From: Paramyrothecium sp. XJ0827 | Lineage: Eukaryota > Ascomycota > Sordariomycetes > Hypocreales > Stachybotryaceae | NCBI GenBank assembly: GCA_020881915.1 | Contig: JAJFPB010000001.1 | Span: 4,650,001-4,714,000, forward strand | Reading direction: 5' to 3' | DNA length: 64,000 bases | In this document: positions 1 through 9,844 of the stretch, one piece after another | Layout: each line of letters begins with the position of its first letter | Position numbering within the stretch: the first letter of the stretch is position 1 | Notes under the pieces: model-generated | Told to the model about the DNA's origin: nothing | The model's input: the letters and a program-made list of their open reading frames with translations, nothing else | The model's database searches: none | Translations under genes and position numbers: made by a program

Positions 1-1
1 C

Positions 2-277
2 GCGAGGGACATGAGCTCCCTGAGGGGTTGGCTCGTGGCAATGGCCGCCCTGCTGCAGGTGAACGAGGGAGACATGCGAACGTTGTGCGACACGCAGGGC
101 AGGGAGATTGTGGAAACGCGAGAGTGGGTGGGCGGCGTCTTTGAGCGAACCAGGGGCGAGGACGGCGGCGAGGAGAACGACGTGAAAATGCTGGCTGCCG
201 GCGTGCTGCTCCGGATTGGCGAGGCTATCGAGAAGTACCAGGCCCTTCTGATGGGTGACATGATTGGATTCTCATAG
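2..277 (+). CDS. 3' end of an unidentified protein-coding gene (partial)
   Basis: An open frame enters from the left edge and ends at TAG 275-277, giving about 91 C-terminal residues. The fragment is helical-looking, with alternating leucines and charged residues (for example VKMLAAGVLLRIGEAIEKY near the end) and a glycine/glutamate-rich linker before it. I do not recognise the family. The ATG at 11 is probably internal, because the frame is open upstream of it. The gene converges on the kinase gene that ends at 595. That this is a real coding end is an inference from the open frame at the edge and the coding-like composition. Confidence 0.5.
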   Translation, partial: ARDMSSLRGWLVAMAALLQVNEGDMRTLCDTQGREIVETREWVGGVFERTRGEDGGEENDVKMLAAGVLLRIGEAIEKYQALLMGDMIGFS

Positions 278-594
278 CAGCTTTCAAAGCATCTTCATCA
301 TCAAATATACCTTGAAAAATTTACAACTATTTCATATATTTGGAACATGAGTTTGACTTTGGGGGCTCATATCAATTCTAGGTTTCATCTCTACTGCCAC
401 GTAACTCGTGCTCTATCAAGGCCACCGCTCCAATGCTCCAACGCCGGGAACCCAAAAGCAATTCTCGTTACCGTCCCAGTCCCGCTGCGAGTACACGGTA
501 TAAAAGATTTGGGGGGGAGAAGGAACCCCCGAGCAGTAACAAACTACATTTAACAAAAACGGAGGATACCATGTCTATCGCCAATTCATAAATT
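278..594. other. Convergent intergenic region
   Basis: This is the space between the stop of the partial plus-strand gene and the stop of the minus-strand kinase gene. It is AT-rich near 300-345 and presumably holds the two 3' UTRs. I see no further gene in it. Confidence 0.5.
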
Positions 595-3036
595 TCACAA
601 CACCTCCCTCAGCGGCTCGACTCGTGCGGCACTGCCGCGGCGCACCGGAAAGTTGGAAATGTGGCTGTTGATGTAGGTCAAGTGCTCGCCGAGGCTCATG
701 GCCAGCCGGCGGAGCTCCTCCTTGACCTCATCGCTGGATGTCTGCCCCTGCATCACACGCGCCGAGGGAGCGGAGGGGAGCAAGGGTAGAGGATACTCGT
801 TCTCCGGGGTGGGCTCCGTCAGCATCATCGGCGGCAGCTGGTCCTGGAAGGGCCCCGTGAGCCGATGGCGCGGCGCTGTCGTCTGGTGCGGTGTGAACGG
901 GACGAACTCCGGGTCCATGTCGGCAAAGTCGCTCAGCGAATAGGGTCGGCTGTCGTCGTAGGAGTGACCGTTTGTAGCGGGAAGCTCCTCGGGGCGGGGG
1001 TCGCCATTCACGGAAACGTCAAAACTGTTGACGAAGTCTGAATCGTCGGACACGTAGATAGAGGGCTCACGGTTGGTCGTGGGGACCATGTACAGTGAGG
1101 CGTGTTTCTCGAGCTCGAACGGGTTGGCCGCGCCCATCTCGGAGCCGCTTACAGAGACCACGTCAGAGTGCGAGGTGGATGGACGAGTGTAGTCTGTTGA
1201 AGTGTCCGCAAAACTCATATCCAAGTCGATGATGCTTCCAACAGAGGTGCGGTTATCGATTGCTAGTGCGTTGGGCACAGTCAGATCATTATGAGCACCT
1301 AGCGGTTGCATGGGCTCGGTTTGTGTATGTAGCAGAGTGGGCCGGCTCGGCTCTGGTGCCAGGTTTTCCTCGTTGAATGGAAACCGGGACATTTCTGGGT
1401 TTGCCGATGCAGGAGGCGGGATGACGGGGAACTTCCAGTCTTGCGTCCGCCTGTGGTTATTTAGGTCGGCAGGGTCGCTCAAGGGTGGGTTCAGGTACGG
1501 CGTGGAATCCCCAAAATCATACTCTGATCCAGACTCCAGTGACGTGCGCGAATCAAGTCTAATCGTATTCATGTCGACGAATTGAGAAAGGTCGCTGCCA
1601 TGAAGGGAGTCGTCAAGATTGATCAGCGACTCGCGCACATCTGAGGACGGTTGCGATTCGTCACGTAGTGGTAGGTCCGAGGTCGGCATTTGGAAGGGCC
1701 GTCCATAATACGCGCGCGAATTGTCTTCGTAGTTGGAGATGGTGTTGGGGTCAAACAGCTTTTCCAAGGGGGCCTTGAGCAGCTGTGGCGGGGGCCCACG
1801 GCGGCGGGATTTCGGCTTCTGTTGGCGAGAATTTTCATCAAACATCTGCTGATCGAAGTCGACGTTTGACCCATAGACATCGAAGACATCTTGGGCGTCT
1901 CCGTTGTTGAATACCTGCTGATCGAAGGCGGCAGTTGTACTGAAGTTCCAGTCGTCGGCAGCCCAGGCGCCGAAGGATATGTCAGACGGCGCTTGGGCGC
2001 CTCCGACTGAAAAGAGGGACCTGCGATCTCCGCCCTGGGCCTCCCAGAGCTTGAACGCGCGAACGAGGTGTTGCAGCGTTGAGGTAGGATGAGTGTCTTC
2101 GGTTTTGAATAGGTAGCCGTGCCGCTGCACCATTTCGATAGTAGGCCTCTTCTTGGGATCCAGTTGCAAACAGTAGGCTATGAGGTCCTTCAGGCCGGCC
2201 GAGTACTTGTCGCCTTCTAGGCGAGGAGCTCGTTGCTTGAGATTGTTGCTCAGCTTCGAGATATCCATTCCGGTAGCGGCGTTAGGCGGAACACCCGAAG
2301 CCATCTCGTAGACCATAGCACCAAAAGCCCAGATGTCGACTTCAGTGCCATACGATGCGCCGGGGTCGAATATTTCAGGGGCCATCCAGTGGAGTGTGCC
2401 GATGAAAGTGCTGCGCTTATCAAACTTGGTCTCAACAACACCGGCAACGCCAAAGTCACAGAGTTGCACGTTGCCTGTTTCTGTGACCAGAATGTTGGCG
2501 CATTTGAGATCTCGGTGGATGATGCCTTGACCGTGGACCCAGTAGATGGCTTCAGCAACTTCACGGAGAATGGGAATGATCCATTTCTCAAGCAGTCCAC
2601 CAGGTGCCGTCGGCTTCATGAGAGTCGCGACGCTGCCACCGGCACAATACTCAGTGATCATCCACATGGCCTGTCCGACTGGCAAGGCCTCGATGACCAG
2701 ATTGATGTTCCTGGCGCCACTGTCACTCAGCCGCTGCAATGCATTAATCTCCTTGAGCAGGTCGCTGTAGGTGTCGGCGAGCTTGGGGTCCATTGTGTCG
2801 CTCTCCTCGATGTCAATGATCTTGACGGCGACCAACTGGTTCGTCTTCAGGGACGTGGCCTTGTAGACACGACCGAAGCTTCCTTTGCCGATGAGCTCGG
2901 AGAGCTGGTAGGCAGGGATCTCCTTGCCTGTTTTCGTGCATTGTTCCGCGACAGCAGCCTGCATTCTCTTTGCATCTTCAATGGCTTTTTGTTTGGAGAC
3001 GGATAAATCCGGCCCTCTCACTTGTAGCGACGCCAT
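595..3036 (-). CDS. Germinal-centre (STE20-like) serine/threonine protein kinase
   Basis: This is a single-exon gene of 813 aa. The kinase domain spans about residues 43-312, with glycine loop GKGSFGRV (50-57), catalytic lysine in AVKII (K72), HRDLKCAN (D176), DFG (194-196) and GTLHWMAPE (213-221). The N-terminal catalytic domain followed by a long, low-complexity, Ser/Pro/Asp-rich tail is the germinal-centre kinase layout. Filamentous ascomycetes carry several such kinases (POD-6, SID-1 and MST-1 in Neurospora) that act in septation-initiation and morphogenesis networks. An MST-1-like assignment is my guess; the family call is firm. The tail of about 500 aa shows no domain I recognise and ends in a short conserved-looking helix. 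The start is the first ATG. The gene is divergent from the DUF7053-like gene, with 1.2 kb between the start codons. Confidence 0.9.
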   Translation of the reverse strand: MASLQVRGPDLSVSKQKAIEDAKRMQAAVAEQCTKTGKEIPAYQLSELIGKGSFGRVYKATSLKTNQLVAVKIIDIEESDTMDPKLADTYSDLLKEINALQRLSDSGARNINLVIEALPVGQAMWMITEYCAGGSVATLMKPTAPGGLLEKWIIPILREVAEAIYWVHGQGIIHRDLKCANILVTETGNVQLCDFGVAGVVETKFDKRSTFIGTLHWMAPEIFDPGASYGTEVDIWAFGAMVYEMASGVPPNAATGMDISKLSNNLKQRAPRLEGDKYSAGLKDLIAYCLQLDPKKRPTIEMVQRHGYLFKTEDTHPTSTLQHLVRAFKLWEAQGGDRRSLFSVGGAQAPSDISFGAWAADDWNFSTTAAFDQQVFNNGDAQDVFDVYGSNVDFDQQMFDENSRQQKPKSRRRGPPPQLLKAPLEKLFDPNTISNYEDNSRAYYGRPFQMPTSDLPLRDESQPSSDVRESLINLDDSLHGSDLSQFVDMNTIRLDSRTSLESGSEYDFGDSTPYLNPPLSDPADLNNHRRTQDWKFPVIPPPASANPEMSRFPFNEENLAPEPSRPTLLHTQTEPMQPLGAHNDLTVPNALAIDNRTSVGSIIDLDMSFADTSTDYTRPSTSHSDVVSVSGSEMGAANPFELEKHASLYMVPTTNREPSIYVSDDSDFVNSFDVSVNGDPRPEELPATNGHSYDDSRPYSLSDFADMDPEFVPFTPHQTTAPRHRLTGPFQDQLPPMMLTEPTPENEYPLPLLPSAPSARVMQGQTSSDEVKEELRRLAMSLGEHLTYINSHISNFPVRRGSAARVEPLREVL

Positions 3037-4236
3037 GGTGGTTGATTAGAGTACGATGTAGCACGAGGGCAGCGTAGATAGGCGGACACCTGGTCTGCGA
3101 AGGTAGGTGATGCTGATAGTATCTCAGGGTGCGCCAAGTAGCGCGCTGCTATCACATCATGAGTTGGAAGGTTAATTACTTCAGAGAGTCTCCCTCATCG
3201 TCTTTGCTTTTAGGTCTCAGGAGACACACGGAGTCGTTCAGAGTTAGACGATGGCTGACTGTCTGGTGGTTATGCTTGATTCAGTCAGGGGAAATATGGA
3301 ATTGCCGGGGCTTAACCGAGTGCCTGTTAAAGCACTGGTCGGCCACATTTAGGTGCTAACTACCTTAGGACTTCACTAAGAAATACTTCTGAAACGGCGC
3401 ACAGCCGGTGACAAAGAACCGTGAGCCGTAAACCCCATTCCCAGGCCGTTCCAATAATTGTCGTATCATAAGGTACGTTTCGCTTCCATTCTGCTACTGA
3501 TAGAAGAAAATTCAGGAAAATTCATACATAGCTACAGGGAGTTGGACAATCAGGTTATTCCACATCCATCATGGGTTACCTGATATGGAATATTACTTTT
3601 CAGCCATTAAAGACGAAAGAATAGACCCAGCTTCTTACAGTGACCTGCCAGACGAGACAAGCGCCCAATCTCGAGCATGGTACCCTCAACCTGGCCAGAC
3701 TGCTAACACCTAGCAGCTTGTTTAGACCAATCAAGGTACAGTACCATCTGGGCCTAGTAGGTGGTCAAATAGGCCAACTCCAGTCACCCTTACATCCAGT
3801 GATTTAAGATCATCAGTCTTGTGCAGCTATCAGAACGACAATAGCTTCCGTTACGATACAGTATCTGCATTGACCTTACTTGTGTTTCTTGCAGCAAGGG
3901 CCGCTGCGCTGTTGCATTTCTTTGGAGTTATGTAGTAGGCGTATATTGTTTCATTCGCTTGCATTCGCTTTCATTGTTTCACTGGCCGCTGGATCCTACC
4001 TTGCCGGGTTCCCAACACTAGGTGTTTCAATCAGGGGATCCGGGTCCCCTTCTCTAGTGGTCTACACCTTGCCCCAGTCATATGTAGCTGAAGCTCAACG
4101 ACCTGCCAACAGCATCCCGACTCATCAGCGTAACTGTTTCCCAAGAAAACACTGCCAACAGTCAATTCTACAGTCAGGAATCCCTCGTCTATGGTGCCCA
4201 CCTCTACAGAACCAGCTGCTAATCCACTCCTTAGAA
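3037..4236. promoter_or_regulatory. Divergent intergenic region, kinase / DUF7053-like gene
   Basis: This 1.2-kb space separates two divergent start codons, so it must hold both promoters and leaders. A short near-palindrome, GGTACAGTACC, lies at about 3735-3745. The frame of the downstream gene is open back to 3880, but no ATG occurs in it before 4237, so this stretch is more likely leader than coding. No other gene is visible. Confidence 0.5.
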
Positions 4237-4749
4237 ATGTTCAGCACGACTGCGAAGTTGCAGCACATAACGCCAGTCCCACCTGGCATCTCTTCAGCTA
4301 CATGTGTTGAGCTCCTCCAAGGATATGAGTTCTTCATTCAGTGCGATCCACACATGATAAAATATGAAGCAGTCGAAACACCGTCCGACTCTGTGCCTAC
4401 CGTGCCCGAAGATCGCGGAGTTGCTGGCATCGCGGCCCCCAAGTGTTACAAGGTCATTGACAAGGTGCAAGCGCTACCAGCGGGTCTTTGGGACTCGGAT
4501 GTTGTGAGCACGTATGAGTTCATCAATCTAGAGAAGGGGGTCTTTGTGAGAATTCGCAGCCCTCTAAGCACCGTGATGGAGACAGTATGGGAGGTCAGAG
4601 AAGGCGAGAGCGGCGAGCTGGAGTTAATTGAGGATATTGTCATCAAATGCTCCAGGCTTCTAGTTGGCGTGGTCAAGAACACCTGTGAAGCAGGGTGGAA
4701 GGGCATCCATGAGAAGATGGTGGCGAAACTGAGGGAAGAGTCACAGTGA
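4237..4749 (+). CDS. DUF7053-like (SRPBCC-fold type) fungal protein
   Basis: This is a single-exon gene of 170 aa. The start is the first in-frame ATG, giving MFSTTAKLQHITPVPPGIS. The opening, a short N-terminal strand then TPVPPGIS and a helix ending in a conserved acidic/asparagine region, followed by the pattern of alternating strands (KCYKVIDKVQALPAGLWDSD, then STYEFINLEKGVFVRIRSP) and a long C-terminal helix, resembles the fungal DUF7053 family. That family looks like the Bet v 1/START-type lipid-binding fold, but to my knowledge its function is not established. No signal peptide is seen from this start. The open frame upstream to 3880 begins with TTG and encodes a cysteine- and phenylalanine-rich stretch that I regard as untranslated. 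The family call is from memory of sequence style and needs a domain search. Confidence 0.65.
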   Translation: MFSTTAKLQHITPVPPGISSATCVELLQGYEFFIQCDPHMIKYEAVETPSDSVPTVPEDRGVAGIAAPKCYKVIDKVQALPAGLWDSDVVSTYEFINLEKGVFVRIRSPLSTVMETVWEVREGESGELELIEDIVIKCSRLLVGVVKNTCEAGWKGIHEKMVAKLREESQ

Positions 4750-5837
4750 TTCACTGACCCTGGACTAACTGATCAAGGTCTCTCAATAAGGACCGACGCA
4801 AACTCCTGTCATCTTGATGGGAGCACGGCGCGTCAGGGCGCAGGCACATCGTAGCTTCAGCCTGTTTGCGACAGGCAGTCATGTCTGCCTAACATAGCAT
4901 GACGAAAGCGATCCAGATGACAGCCTTAAGTCGAAGGCATTACTGAAGATATTCCCGGATATAAAAGTCCGCCCAAGTCTCGCCCTTTTGCGCATTTCTT
5001 CTTTTCTCCTCTCAGCTCTCTTGCCATAAGGCTTGAATCAAGTGTAGTATCTGTTCTTGCAAAGGTTGACACCTTGCACAGGCCCACCGGGCCTGTTCCA
5101 CCTGGAACCCAATTTTTGTCTCGCGGGGCCCCGGTCTGCGCTCGCGTATGATCATAGACCCTGTCGTGTCCCTGGTATTACACTGCTTCCAGGTGATGCG
5201 AAAATGGCCATCCTTTCATTGCATACGCCGGCTTGCTTTCTGGCGATGTGAAGAAGGGAACAGTAGCCCATGAAGTCTTTGTACAGGCACAAACACCTAC
5301 AAAGTGACTTCCCTACCGACAACTCGAAACTTACTGTGAGCTCCAGCATTTTACATAATATTTCGGAGGTCTCCCCGTATCAATCAATCGTTTGAGGCCA
5401 CTAGAAACATCCTATGGACTTTAGATCTCTTGTTGTATTGGTAGCATCTGAGACCGTGATTACCGCACCGGAGCCTCAGGTAGCTTGCACGGGGTGCTTC
5501 GGAGGATCACTAACAGCGGACATACACTAAGTGCCCAAGGTAAGGGTAGCCTGGGTACTTTGTACCTGCCACTGACCTTGTGCTGAAATGCCCACCAAAC
5601 CATGTGACTTCGCGACTCTCCATTAAATTCTGGCGCGCCAAGACGTGCACCCTCTTATCATCCCACCACTGCAGTGGCAAAAGGTCAAGTTGATCCACGA
5701 TCTTCTGAGCATCTGGCCCTGGAGTACTGTTCGGATCACCCACATAGCTGATGCTGCACCATCCGAAGTTCAGGTTGGCCTTTATTATTATTGTATTATG
5801 AGGCTGTAATAAAGGTACGAAGGCCTACCGAGTCACA
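4750..5837. other. Intergenic region, 3' UTR and PSO2 promoter
   Basis: The space lies between two tandem plus-strand genes. It contains a pyrimidine-rich block at about 4980-5030 and otherwise only short frames. It presumably holds the 3' UTR of the DUF7053-like gene and the promoter of PSO2. Confidence 0.4.
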
Positions 5838-8429
5838 ATGGTTACGTCGACGAAGCTGGGCCGAACCAGCACTCCTAAAAAGCCTACCAAAGGTTCTCAA
5901 GCACCTAAACGACCTGTAAAAGCGAATACGAGTATCCTAAGCTTCTTTAAGAAGGCGGAGAAGCATGAGGCTTCGCTCTTTGTCGGTGTCACGTCCGAGA
6001 CAATTCAGCAACCCGAGGATCTGTATGAAGATGACGGCAGCCGATACAATGAAGTCGAGAATCCGAATAAGAAGCGAAGAATTAGCGAAGAGCCCGTTCT
6101 CGAACATGTCAAGGAGGAGCCCGAAGAGGGAGGGGAGGATGGCAATGCCAAGTTTGCAGAACCATCTGCCGATGTAAAGGTTGAAGCCGAGAATGTCGAT
6201 ATAAAGGTTGAAAGCAAATCTCGTGGCAAGGCACCAAAGCATCGCATATTTACTCCTTTTGCCATGGACTCGGACAGCGAAGATGAAGAAGACGAAGACG
6301 CAACCGTACAAAAGTTCGCGTCTTCAGCAGTCAAAGATCTCTCTGATAGTTCAGCTCGAGCTTTGCACTCGACTGCAGCTCCTGCGAACATCAAGCAAAA
6401 TTCAGAGGCCTCGCCTGCACTGGCAGACGCATCTTTGACAGTACCTCTGCCACCCTCGCTCAAACAAGCAGATTCCACATATGCACAATTCGACGAGTTA
6501 GGGGAATTTGTGGATGATGATCATGACCAGAACCAGGATGCCTTTGAGGGTGAAGAATTACGGTTTATGCGGTATATGCGAGAGCAGGCTCGTCTCGAAG
6601 CTGAAGAAGCAGGAGGCTTTACGAGTGAGGATTTCGCCGATGACAGCATAGATGACGGTTCTTCAATTCAAAGCTGCCCCATCTGCGATGGCGCTTTAGC
6701 CGGAGTCTCGGTCGAAGAAGCGACACGGCACGTTAATTCGTGCTTAGACGGCAACCCACTGCCCTTGCCGAAACCGGTGATAGTCGACACCACAAAACCA
6801 ATTCCCGATGTCGAGGCCTCCGAAATCAGCAAGAGGTTTGCGAAAGCAGCTGTTCCTCGACCAGGTCAGCCAAATCCGCTTGATAGTGCTCCCTCTACAA
6901 ACACCTCCAAGTCCGCTTTCTCGAAACTCATGTCCAACAACGCCGAAGATTCGGCATGGGCCGCAGCAGCTGCGGCAGAGCATGCTTCCCGAGGCCGGCC
7001 AGCTTACGAGCGGACATGTCCGTTCTACAAGATCATGCCGGGATTCTCGATATGCGTAGACGCATTCCGATATGGGGCTGTTGAAGGTTGTAAGGCCTAC
7101 TTCTTAAGCCATTTCCATAGCGACCACTACATCGGCCTGACAGCAAACTGGACCCACGGACCGATTTACTGCAGCAAAGTTACTGGCAGCCTGGTGAAAC
7201 AACAGCTTCGCACGGCCGCGAAGTGGGTTGTTGAACTCGACTTTGACAAGCCATATGATGTTCCGGGGACAGACGGAGCTTCTGTTACCATGATTCCGGC
7301 AAACCATTGTCCCGGCAGCTCTCTCTTTCTTTTTCAGAAGGCCGAAGGTAAAAATTCTGCAGGCCGGACCAAACGCATCCTGCATTGTGGCGATTTTCGC
7401 GCGTGCCCTGACCACATTAAACATCCTCTATTGAAACCCGATGTTCAAGACTCCGTTACAGGAAAATTGAGGCAGCAAAAAATCGATATTTGCTATCTCG
7501 ACACGACATATCTCAATCCGAGATACTCATTCCCTCCGCAGGGAGATGTCATCAAGGCCTGTGCTGATCTTTGCACGTCTGTATCCCCCGACCCGGAGTC
7601 CAAGGACGATATATGGGAGACTTCGACAAAGCCTGCGGGTACGTCTGCAGTTAGCAAGTACTTCCAAAGCAAAAAAAAAGACGACCCCCCAAACCCGCCA
7701 GAACATAAAGACTCCACACGTCAGAAACGCCTCTTGGTCATTTGCGGTACTTATTCTATCGGCAAAGAGCGCATATGCGTTGCCATTGCCAAGGCTCTTG
7801 GATCAAAGATTTTTGCTTCACCGTCGAAAATCAAGATTTGCAAACAATTGGATGATCCCGAACTGGCTTCGCTTCTCACGTCCGATCCTGTTGAGGCTCA
7901 GGTACACATGCAAATGCTTATGGAGATTCGTGCCGAAACACTTCAGGAATACTTGAACAGTTTCAAGCCTCACTTCAGCCGCATCATTGGCTTCCGTCCC
8001 AGCGGATGGAATTTCCGTCCAAGAAATGGCAAGGCAATCGGAGCAAATACACCGCCTAGCAGTATTCCAACACAGCAAATACTACATGGGAAGGGCTGGC
8101 GGACGAGGTTTGAATATCGGGACTTCGTACCCCAAAGAGGCAGCACCAAGGAGGCCATGTGTTTCGGGGTCCCATATTCAGAACACAGCAGCTTCCGGGA
8201 GTTGGCAATGTTCGTGATGGGCCTGCGTATCGAAAAGATTGTTCCCACAGTGAATGTTGGAAGTGCCGCGTCACGTAGTAGGATGAAGGCTTGGGTTGAC
8301 CGGTGGATGCTCGAAAGAAGGCGAGGTGGTTTGCTGCAGCCGCTCATAGAGGGGCAAGATGAAGAGAGCGACCTTAAAACGGAGCTGTGGGACGGCAAGG
8401 TTGGGAAAGGGGGCGGAGCTTGGTGGTAA
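5838..8429 (+). CDS. PSO2: DNA interstrand cross-link repair nuclease PSO2/SNM1
   Basis: This is a single-exon gene of 863 aa encoding a metallo-beta-lactamase/beta-CASP 5' exonuclease of the SNM1 family, which digests past DNA interstrand crosslinks in the nucleus. A C2HC UBZ4-type zinc finger starts near residue 279 (SCPICDGALAG, then RHVNSC). The lactamase core starts near residue 395, with the metal motif HFHSDH near 425, a second motif IPANHCPGSS and then HCGDFR. The beta-CASP part includes LDTTYLNPRYSFPP, ICGTYSIGKERI near 637, VPYSEHSSF and PTVNVGS near 806. The N-terminus carries a PCNA-interaction-like motif, SILSFFKK, near residue 34, lacking the usual glutamine. Residues between are acidic and disordered. 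The gene converges on LSM2. Confidence 0.95.
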   Translation: MVTSTKLGRTSTPKKPTKGSQAPKRPVKANTSILSFFKKAEKHEASLFVGVTSETIQQPEDLYEDDGSRYNEVENPNKKRRISEEPVLEHVKEEPEEGGEDGNAKFAEPSADVKVEAENVDIKVESKSRGKAPKHRIFTPFAMDSDSEDEEDEDATVQKFASSAVKDLSDSSARALHSTAAPANIKQNSEASPALADASLTVPLPPSLKQADSTYAQFDELGEFVDDDHDQNQDAFEGEELRFMRYMREQARLEAEEAGGFTSEDFADDSIDDGSSIQSCPICDGALAGVSVEEATRHVNSCLDGNPLPLPKPVIVDTTKPIPDVEASEISKRFAKAAVPRPGQPNPLDSAPSTNTSKSAFSKLMSNNAEDSAWAAAAAAEHASRGRPAYERTCPFYKIMPGFSICVDAFRYGAVEGCKAYFLSHFHSDHYIGLTANWTHGPIYCSKVTGSLVKQQLRTAAKWVVELDFDKPYDVPGTDGASVTMIPANHCPGSSLFLFQKAEGKNSAGRTKRILHCGDFRACPDHIKHPLLKPDVQDSVTGKLRQQKIDICYLDTTYLNPRYSFPPQGDVIKACADLCTSVSPDPESKDDIWETSTKPAGTSAVSKYFQSKKKDDPPNPPEHKDSTRQKRLLVICGTYSIGKERICVAIAKALGSKIFASPSKIKICKQLDDPELASLLTSDPVEAQVHMQMLMEIRAETLQEYLNSFKPHFSRIIGFRPSGWNFRPRNGKAIGANTPPSSIPTQQILHGKGWRTRFEYRDFVPQRGSTKEAMCFGVPYSEHSSFRELAMFVMGLRIEKIVPTVNVGSAASRSRMKAWVDRWMLERRRGGLLQPLIEGQDEESDLKTELWDGKVGKGGGAWW

Positions 8430-8790
8430 GAACCTCAAGCACGTCTAGAAAGTGATATCCGATATAGTGTATAATGATGTACGACTTGAACTCGCACACG
8501 TGTCATGTCGTGTTACAGTCAAGCAGATGTTGCTCCATGATGGAAACGGGAGCAAGGATTTCATGTTTTCTTGACTCTCGCTAAGTGGCCCATGCTCTGT
8601 TTCGTTCCGATTAAATGGAAAGCTTTATCCCATGTGAGAACCAACGCCATTATTGCATCTTGCTACCGTGCCAGCAACTCCAGATCCCTGTATTTTCCTC
8701 CTCGTAAACAATTGCAGGCGTAGAGAAGGCAGCCTCCAGCACGACAAGTGTCTCCTCGGAAACATCTCACGACGAATTCTTACAGTTGAA
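8430..8790. other. Convergent intergenic region PSO2/LSM2
   Basis: The 361 bases between the PSO2 and LSM2 stop codons presumably hold both 3' UTRs. No gene is seen. Confidence 0.5.
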
Positions 8791-9332
8791 TTATTTTGCC
8801 TTGGCCTGCTGGGCTGCTGCTTCTGTGGTATGTGTCAGTGGCGGAATTCTGTGTCCATATGGAGTGTGCGCGTACCTCGTCGCGTGGCATCCTCTAGTAG
8901 CTGTGTGTCCACGGAGCCCGCAGGCAAGTGGACATATCTTACCACCGAACCTCGAATAAAGACGTTCTTGACGGAGCTCTGGCAGAAACTAGTAAGCTGG
9001 CTGTCGTAGATGAGGGGCAGAAGGGTGAGGAGGCGAATAGGCGAGGTCGTGAAGAGGGCAGGGCAAATAACCAAGGACGTACCAGATGAGGATACTTGAG
9101 CTCTTCCACCACCGAAATGTCGTCCAGCTTGATGTTAAGGTACTGGTCCACACTCTTCAACGTCCCCTTGAGCTGAATGTCGTTCTTGAGCTCAACGGTG
9201 ACCTCATGGTCGATGAGCGTTTTGAAGAAGCTGCTTTTGTCTCAGCCACGAAAACATAGCGCAGTTCGGAACCCGAGGCATGGGAACGTGATTGCCTCGA
9301 GTCAGAGGTTCGACATACCTGAAGAAGAGCAT
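8791..9332 (-). CDS. LSM2: U6 snRNA-associated Sm-like protein LSm2 (4 exons)
   Basis: Exons, in minus-strand order, are 9332-9319 (14 nt), 9230-9083, 8978-8876 and 8822-8791, giving 98 aa. Introns are 88, 104 and 53 nt, with donors GTATGT, GTACGT and GTACGC. The reconstructed protein starts MLFFSFFKTLIDHEV and continues through the Sm1 motif (LKGTLKSVDQYLNIKLDD) and the Sm2 motif (VFIRGSVVRYV), ending in a short Ala/Gln/Lys tail. LSm2 is a subunit of the LSm2-8 ring that binds the U6 snRNA 3' end in the nucleus and of the LSm1-7 ring that promotes mRNA decapping in the cytoplasm. Four short exons and a 14-nt first exon explain why no long open frame marks it. Frame is maintained across every junction. 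Confidence 0.95.
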
Positions 9333-9844
9333 CCTGCCTGTGATCGCTCTGCTGCCGGTGTCGAGGTTGAGGTGACGACTGAGCGAGCGATGCCTGATTT
9401 AGTCGAAGATCGCACCAACGGGAAAAATTGAGGAATGTTTTCTGGTCTTCTTCGTTTCAAAAGACACCAGCCGTAGAGATCTAAGTTTCGTTTTAAAGGA
9501 TGGCGGAGTAAGGCTTGAACTGGGATCTCATATATTGGGTGATGTTTCCCTATCGTCGTGCTAGTGTAGAATCTCCATCACAATTGGCGTGTGGTCACGT
9601 GATCATGATGATTGCAACGTTTGGGTATCACTTCAGATTGCTCCTAACAACGTGTTTGCCGCCTGTCTTACTGTACACGAAACATGAAAAGGCTTTAGTT
9701 TTTGACGTCCGAAGTGTACATTCCGCTCGGCTGTGCACTCACTCAAGCAAAAATACGGCGCGATCGGCAGCTGTGACAAGAGTCCGAGGAAGAACCTTAC
9801 TGGTAATGAAGACGGTCATTGAAGGATTTTTGTTGGTGAACGGT
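9333..9844. other. Intergenic region between LSM2 and DIP2
   Basis: Both flanking genes are on the minus strand, so this holds the LSM2 promoter and the DIP2 3' UTR. No gene is seen. Confidence 0.45.

Noticed and set aside
2233..3006. 257-codon plus-strand frame opposite the kinase gene
   Set aside because: It lies wholly antisense to the conserved kinase domain and its composition follows the complementary codons.
3880..4236. N-terminal extension of the DUF7053-like protein
   Set aside because: It begins with TTG, has no ATG, and is Cys/Phe-rich without similarity to the family.
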